Shown in pieces: positions 60,667 to 64,000 of a DNA stretch of 64,000 nt. How positions within the stretch are numbered: the stretch's first letter is position 1; every line of letters starts with the position of its first letter. The translations under genes were made by a program, and so were the position numbers. The notes under the pieces are model-generated. The model ran no database searches. It worked only from the letters and a program-made list of their open reading frames with translations, and was not told the origin of the DNA. The stretch is from Paramagnetospirillum magneticum AMB-1 (lineage in GTDB: Bacteria > Pseudomonadota > Alphaproteobacteria > Rhodospirillales > Magnetospirillaceae), in NCBI RefSeq assembly GCF_000009985.1, contig NC_007626.1, positions 3,217,943 through 3,281,942 of the forward strand, given 5' to 3'.

Positions 60667-62418
60667 ATGATCATCGTTCATTTTGAAGTTTACGTCATGG
60701 AAGGCCGGGGGTGGATGCTGCACGCACGCTTCCCGCGGCTGGAGCGTGACGAGGCTGTCCGCGAGGCCAAGGAACTCGAGAGTACCCTTGGCGTGCGCAC
60801 CAAAGTGCTGCGCGAAACCTACAACACCGACAGCAATGTCTTCGACGAGGTCGAGGTCTACCTGTCCGGCCACAACATCCAGCCCCGCAAGAGCGTGGCC
60901 GCCGTTGGCGGCGGCGGAGGAGGCGGGACTGGCGGCAAAGGCGGCGGCAAGGATTCGGGCAAGGGTGGCGCCGCCAAGGCCGGCGCGGCCCGCAAGGCGG
61001 CCGGCAGCGCCAGGGCGCGCGCCAACGGACCCGAGATCGGCGCCGGAGCGGCCATTCTGCGCCTGACAGTGATCTTGCTCGTCGCCGCCGGGGTGGGCCT
61101 CGGCGTCCTGCGCCTCGTACCCTCGGCCATCGTCATTCTGTATGATTTCGGCTTCCGCATCACCCCCGACGAATACGGGCAGATGCTGATCATCGTGTTC
61201 GGCCTGGTCTTCCTGATGACCGCCGTGCCGCTGGGCCTGCGCTTCATGCCGCGCAACGCCAACATCCAGTTCAATAACGCCAGGGCCGCCGCCCCGCCGC
61301 CACGGCCCCAGCCCTCCGAGGCGGTGAAGAAGTCACTGAACAAGCTGGCCAAGAAGGCCGAGGCCGAGATGATCCCCGAGACCTGGGGCGACGATCCGGA
61401 GCCAGAGCCCGAACCAGAGCCTCCGCCGCCACCGGAGGAGACGCCACCGCCGCAGCCCCCGCCGGTGGAAGAGCCCTCCGCCGCCGCCGCCGCCGTGGAT
61501 GCCATTCCCGCCACCCCGGCCTTCGAGACCACGCGCAAGGTCACCGACCGCTTCGTGGACAAGTCCATGCAGGTGGTGCGGCAGGTCGCGCCCAGCACCG
61601 ACAAGTACACCACCTTCGGCCTCAACCTGTTCATGGCCGGCGCCGTCCAGGCCATCGCCCGCACCCAGAAGCTGGACTCCGCCGGCCAGCGCAAGCTGCT
61701 GAAGACCATCATCGAGAAGCTGGGAACGCCTGGCGATCTCGCCGCCGCCTTCTACGACAAGGTCCCGGAATACATGGGCGAACAGCGCTATGCCCGCATG
61801 TTCGAATCCGGCAAGTCGGCCATGGAATCATGGGCCGAGGGCGACGAGGGCACCCCCATGATCAAGCTCCAGACCTCGCTGAAGGACTGGAATAAGCCAG
61901 CCACGGAAAAGAAGCAGCCCTCGCTGATGACCGTGATGTTCACCGACATGGTGGGCTCCACCGACCTGACCCAGGCGCGCGGCGATCAGGCCGCCCAGGA
62001 AATCGTGCGCAAGCACAACGCCATCGTGCGCACCGCACTGACCCAGTTCGCCGGGCGCGAGGTCAAGCATACCGGCGACGGCATCATGGCCTCGTTCGCC
62101 TCGGCCGCCAATGCGGTGGAAGCCACCGTCCAGATCCAGCGTCAGGTCACCGCCCACAACGAGAAGCAGCCCAACCTGCCCCTGCACCTGCGCATCGGCC
62201 TGAATGCCGGCGAGCCCATCCAGGAAGAGGACGACCTGTTCGGCTCCACCGTCCAGTTGGCGGCCCGCGTCTGCGCCGCCACCGATTCCGACCAGACCCT
62301 GTGCACCCAGGTGGTCAAGGACCTGGCCGGCGGCACGGGAGCCTTCACCGATGGCGGCATGCACGCGCTGAAGGGCTTCCGCGACAAGTTCCAGCTGTGG
62401 GAAGTGCTCTGGCGCTGA
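60667..62418 (+). CDS. Membrane-bound class III adenylate/guanylate cyclase
   Basis: A 583-residue protein. An N-terminal domain of about 75 residues (FEVYVMEGRGWMLHARFPR) of unknown type is followed by a Gly/Lys/Ala-rich linker and two membrane spans (about 137-165 and 173-195). A Pro/Glu-rich stretch (PEPEPEPEPPPPP) precedes a region of about 100 residues (FETTRKVTDRFVDKSMQVV). The cyclase domain (about 420-583) has metal Asp in FTDMVGSTDL and HTGDGIMASF. It makes cAMP or cGMP. ATG 60667 is used. It converges on the next cyclase, whose stop is 13 bases away. Confidence 0.87.
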   Translation: MIIVHFEVYVMEGRGWMLHARFPRLERDEAVREAKELESTLGVRTKVLRETYNTDSNVFDEVEVYLSGHNIQPRKSVAAVGGGGGGGTGGKGGGKDSGKGGAAKAGAARKAAGSARARANGPEIGAGAAILRLTVILLVAAGVGLGVLRLVPSAIVILYDFGFRITPDEYGQMLIIVFGLVFLMTAVPLGLRFMPRNANIQFNNARAAAPPPRPQPSEAVKKSLNKLAKKAEAEMIPETWGDDPEPEPEPEPPPPPEETPPPQPPPVEEPSAAAAAVDAIPATPAFETTRKVTDRFVDKSMQVVRQVAPSTDKYTTFGLNLFMAGAVQAIARTQKLDSAGQRKLLKTIIEKLGTPGDLAAAFYDKVPEYMGEQRYARMFESGKSAMESWAEGDEGTPMIKLQTSLKDWNKPATEKKQPSLMTVMFTDMVGSTDLTQARGDQAAQEIVRKHNAIVRTALTQFAGREVKHTGDGIMASFASAANAVEATVQIQRQVTAHNEKQPNLPLHLRIGLNAGEPIQEEDDLFGSTVQLAARVCAATDSDQTLCTQVVKDLAGGTGAFTDGGMHALKGFRDKFQLWEVLWR

Positions 62419-62431
62419 GGCGGCAGAGGGT

Positions 62432-64000
62432 CTACCGGCCGGGAATCTCTCCGAAGGCGTAGAACTCCACCGCCTCGACCCGGCCCTTCACCGCCACCTG
62501 ATGGCGGGGAATGCCGGGAAAGCTCAGCCCTCCTGCCTCGGCCGCCGCCGCCGACAGCACCAGCAGGCAATCATGGTCCTTGGTCAGTCCCTCGAGCCGG
62601 GCCGTGGTGTTGACCGTATCGCCGATGGCGCTGACGATCTGGGCGCCGGGCGGCCCCATGGTGCCGACGATGGCCTGGCCGTAATGGATGCCGATCCCCA
62701 TGCGCAGCGGCGCCTCCAGCTCCATGGCCAGCTCGGCGTTCAGCTTGTCCAGCCCGGCGACCATCTCGCGCGCGCCGGCCAGGGCCGCCGTCACCGCCTT
62801 GGCGGAATCGTTGCCCTTCAGCCCGTAAAGCGCCATCAGCCCGTCGCCGGTGAAATTGGAATAATGCCCGCCCGTCGCCGTCAGCGCCCTGGTCATCTGC
62901 TGGAAGAACCGGTGCAGGATGAACAGCATGTCATAGGGCATCTTGGCCTCGCCCAGGGTGGTCGAGCCGCGCAGGTCGATGAACACCACCACGATCTGGC
63001 GCTCGCGGCCGTCCAGGCCGCCATGCAGGCGCCCGTCGGCAGCCACCGCGTCGGAGGGCAGCAGCGGCAGGATGGTCAGGTCGTGCTCGGGGCGCAACTG
63101 GCAGGCCAGACGCACCTCGGGCGGCGCCTCGATCCGTCCCAGGGCATTGGCCTCCAGGGGGCCGGGACTGGGCAGCTTCTCCACCCCGCTGCGCACCCGA
63201 ACGCGACAGGTGGTGCAGCGCCCCTTGCCGCCACAGGCCGAGGCATGGGCGATGGCGTGATCCTGCAACGCCTCCAACACCGTGGAGCCGGGCATCATCC
63301 GGATCACCCTGCCGTTGGAATGGGTGAGTTGCGGCCGCCTGCCGCCCCCCACATGGCGCAGGAGACGGCCGGCGAAGGGAGTGGCGATCAGCAGCAGATG
63401 CAACCCCATCCCCGCCAGGGCCAGGCGCAGGGTGTCGTCCAGGGTGGACGGCCCCATGCGCGCCTCGGCCAACACCCGGCCGGTCCAGGCGGGATCGGCC
63501 GCCGAGCGCATCACCTGCGCGCCGCCGGACACCCAGCCGGCCAGGGCCAGGGTGGGAATCACCACCGCCAGGGCCAGCAGCCAGGGCTTGGCCCTCTCGT
63601 ACCGGTCGCGGCCACCGTAGCGCAGATGCAGCCCGGAACAGGCGTGCCCCCACACCACCAGGACCAGAATCGCCTGCGCCAAGCCCCTCCAGGGGCTCAT
63701 CACCCATTGGCCCAGCAGCACCGAGGGATAGCCGGGCTCCAGATCCAGCAACGCCTCGCCCAGCCCGGTGCCGGCGAGATGAATCATCATCAGGAAGGGA
63801 ATCAGCAGGCCGAGGCCCAATTGCCAGGCTTCGGACCCGCCCATGCGCAGGGTCCGGCGCTCATAAACCGCCCACAGGGCGTTGGCGTAGTGAGTGAGAC
63901 CGGCGGCCATCAGCAACCCGCCGCCCAGGGCGCCCTCCCACGGCTCCATCAGGATTTCGTGCCCGGCCATGGCGGCGTCCAGCGAAACCAGGGCCAGCAT
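62432..64000 (-). CDS. Redox-type class III cyclase with membrane anchor and ferredoxin domain (N-terminus may be cut)
   Basis: At least 522 residues; ATG lies exactly at the window edge, so the true start may be beyond it. The membrane part has six or so spans with spaced His (LTHYANALWAVYERR, MIHLAGTGLG, WGHACSGLHL, GMGLHLLL), like the di-haem-b anchor of succinate dehydrogenase. A [2Fe-2S] ferredoxin domain follows (CGGKGRCTTCRVRV with the distant Cys in ACQLRP). Then comes a class III cyclase (VFIDLRGSTTLGE, NFTGDGLMALYG). The first part matches CyaC of Sinorhizobium meliloti, described as a quinone-responsive di-haem-b adenylate cyclase. It probably couples respiratory redox state to cAMP. 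Confidence 0.85.
   Translation of the reverse strand: MLALVSLDAAMAGHEILMEPWEGALGGGLLMAAGLTHYANALWAVYERRTLRMGGSEAWQLGLGLLIPFLMMIHLAGTGLGEALLDLEPGYPSVLLGQWVMSPWRGLAQAILVLVVWGHACSGLHLRYGGRDRYERAKPWLLALAVVIPTLALAGWVSGGAQVMRSAADPAWTGRVLAEARMGPSTLDDTLRLALAGMGLHLLLIATPFAGRLLRHVGGGRRPQLTHSNGRVIRMMPGSTVLEALQDHAIAHASACGGKGRCTTCRVRVRSGVEKLPSPGPLEANALGRIEAPPEVRLACQLRPEHDLTILPLLPSDAVAADGRLHGGLDGRERQIVVVFIDLRGSTTLGEAKMPYDMLFILHRFFQQMTRALTATGGHYSNFTGDGLMALYGLKGNDSAKAVTAALAGAREMVAGLDKLNAELAMELEAPLRMGIGIHYGQAIVGTMGPPGAQIVSAIGDTVNTTARLEGLTKDHDCLLVLSAAAAEAGGLSFPGIPRHQVAVKGRVEAVEFYAFGEIPGR

Overview
The window is GC-rich DNA from one alphaproteobacterial chromosome. The SOS operator type (GAAC-N7-GAAC), an imuA-imuB-dnaE2 cassette, an isc cluster with a zinc-finger HscB, many chemotaxis genes and abundant redox proteins all point to Rhodospirillales, most like Magnetospirillum/Paramagnetospirillum. 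That placement is inference from gene content, not from a search. I see no transposase, integrase, phage gene, CRISPR array or rRNA; there is one tRNA.

Layout. 1-5.2 kb: tail of a Cys-rich copper-storage-like protein, an MFS transporter, a GlcD/LdhD-type FAD dehydrogenase, two small/membrane genes on the minus strand and a MarR regulator. 5.3-8.8 kb: thiolase plus fused enoyl-CoA hydratase/3-hydroxyacyl-CoA dehydrogenase (beta-oxidation). 8.8-12.1 kb, minus: a 1120-residue nuclease-like/macro-like/KAP NTPase, the best defence candidate. 12.3-13.9 kb: a radical SAM/SPASM enzyme overlapping an OmpA-like exported protein. 13.9-16.1 kb, minus: a chemoreceptor broken by a one-base frameshift. 16.3-18.9 kb: pxpB-pxpC-pxpA (5-oxoprolinase). 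18.9-24.3 kb: SOS mutagenesis cassette behind a LexA box. 24.5-34.1 kb: an eight-gene chemosensory operon ending in an HPt-REC-REC-GGDEF protein, i.e. Wsp-like signalling to cyclic-di-GMP. 34.3-37.7 kb: pqiA-pqiA-pqiB-pqiC lipid/MCE transport. 38.2-45.3 kb: a redox cluster with a heptaheme cytochrome, a NAD(P)H-FAD/[2Fe-2S]/cytochrome-b fusion, an ethylbenzene-dehydrogenase-like cytochrome (frameshifted), an MtrA-type decaheme cytochrome and an MtrB/PioB porin, which together resemble a trans-outer-membrane electron conduit. 45.4-48.1 kb: tRNA-Met, mnmA, a methyltransferase, a DUF599 protein. 48.1-55.8 kb, minus: cysE-iscR-nifS-like-iscS-iscU-iscA-hscB-hscA-fdx-iscX. 56-60.4 kb: hydrolase, anmK, tyrS, cyaY, rpmE. 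60.6-64 kb: two convergent class III nucleotide cyclases, one with a haem-type membrane anchor and a ferredoxin domain, running off the right edge.

How it fits together: many genes concern redox and iron (Mtr-like conduit, Isc assembly, frataxin, redox cyclase) and second messengers (c-di-GMP from the Wsp-like operon, cAMP/cGMP from two cyclases). Both apparent frameshifts sit in short homopolymers or C/G runs, so sequencing error must be excluded before calling pseudogenes. Several GC-rich palindromic repeat families recur in the intergenic gaps.
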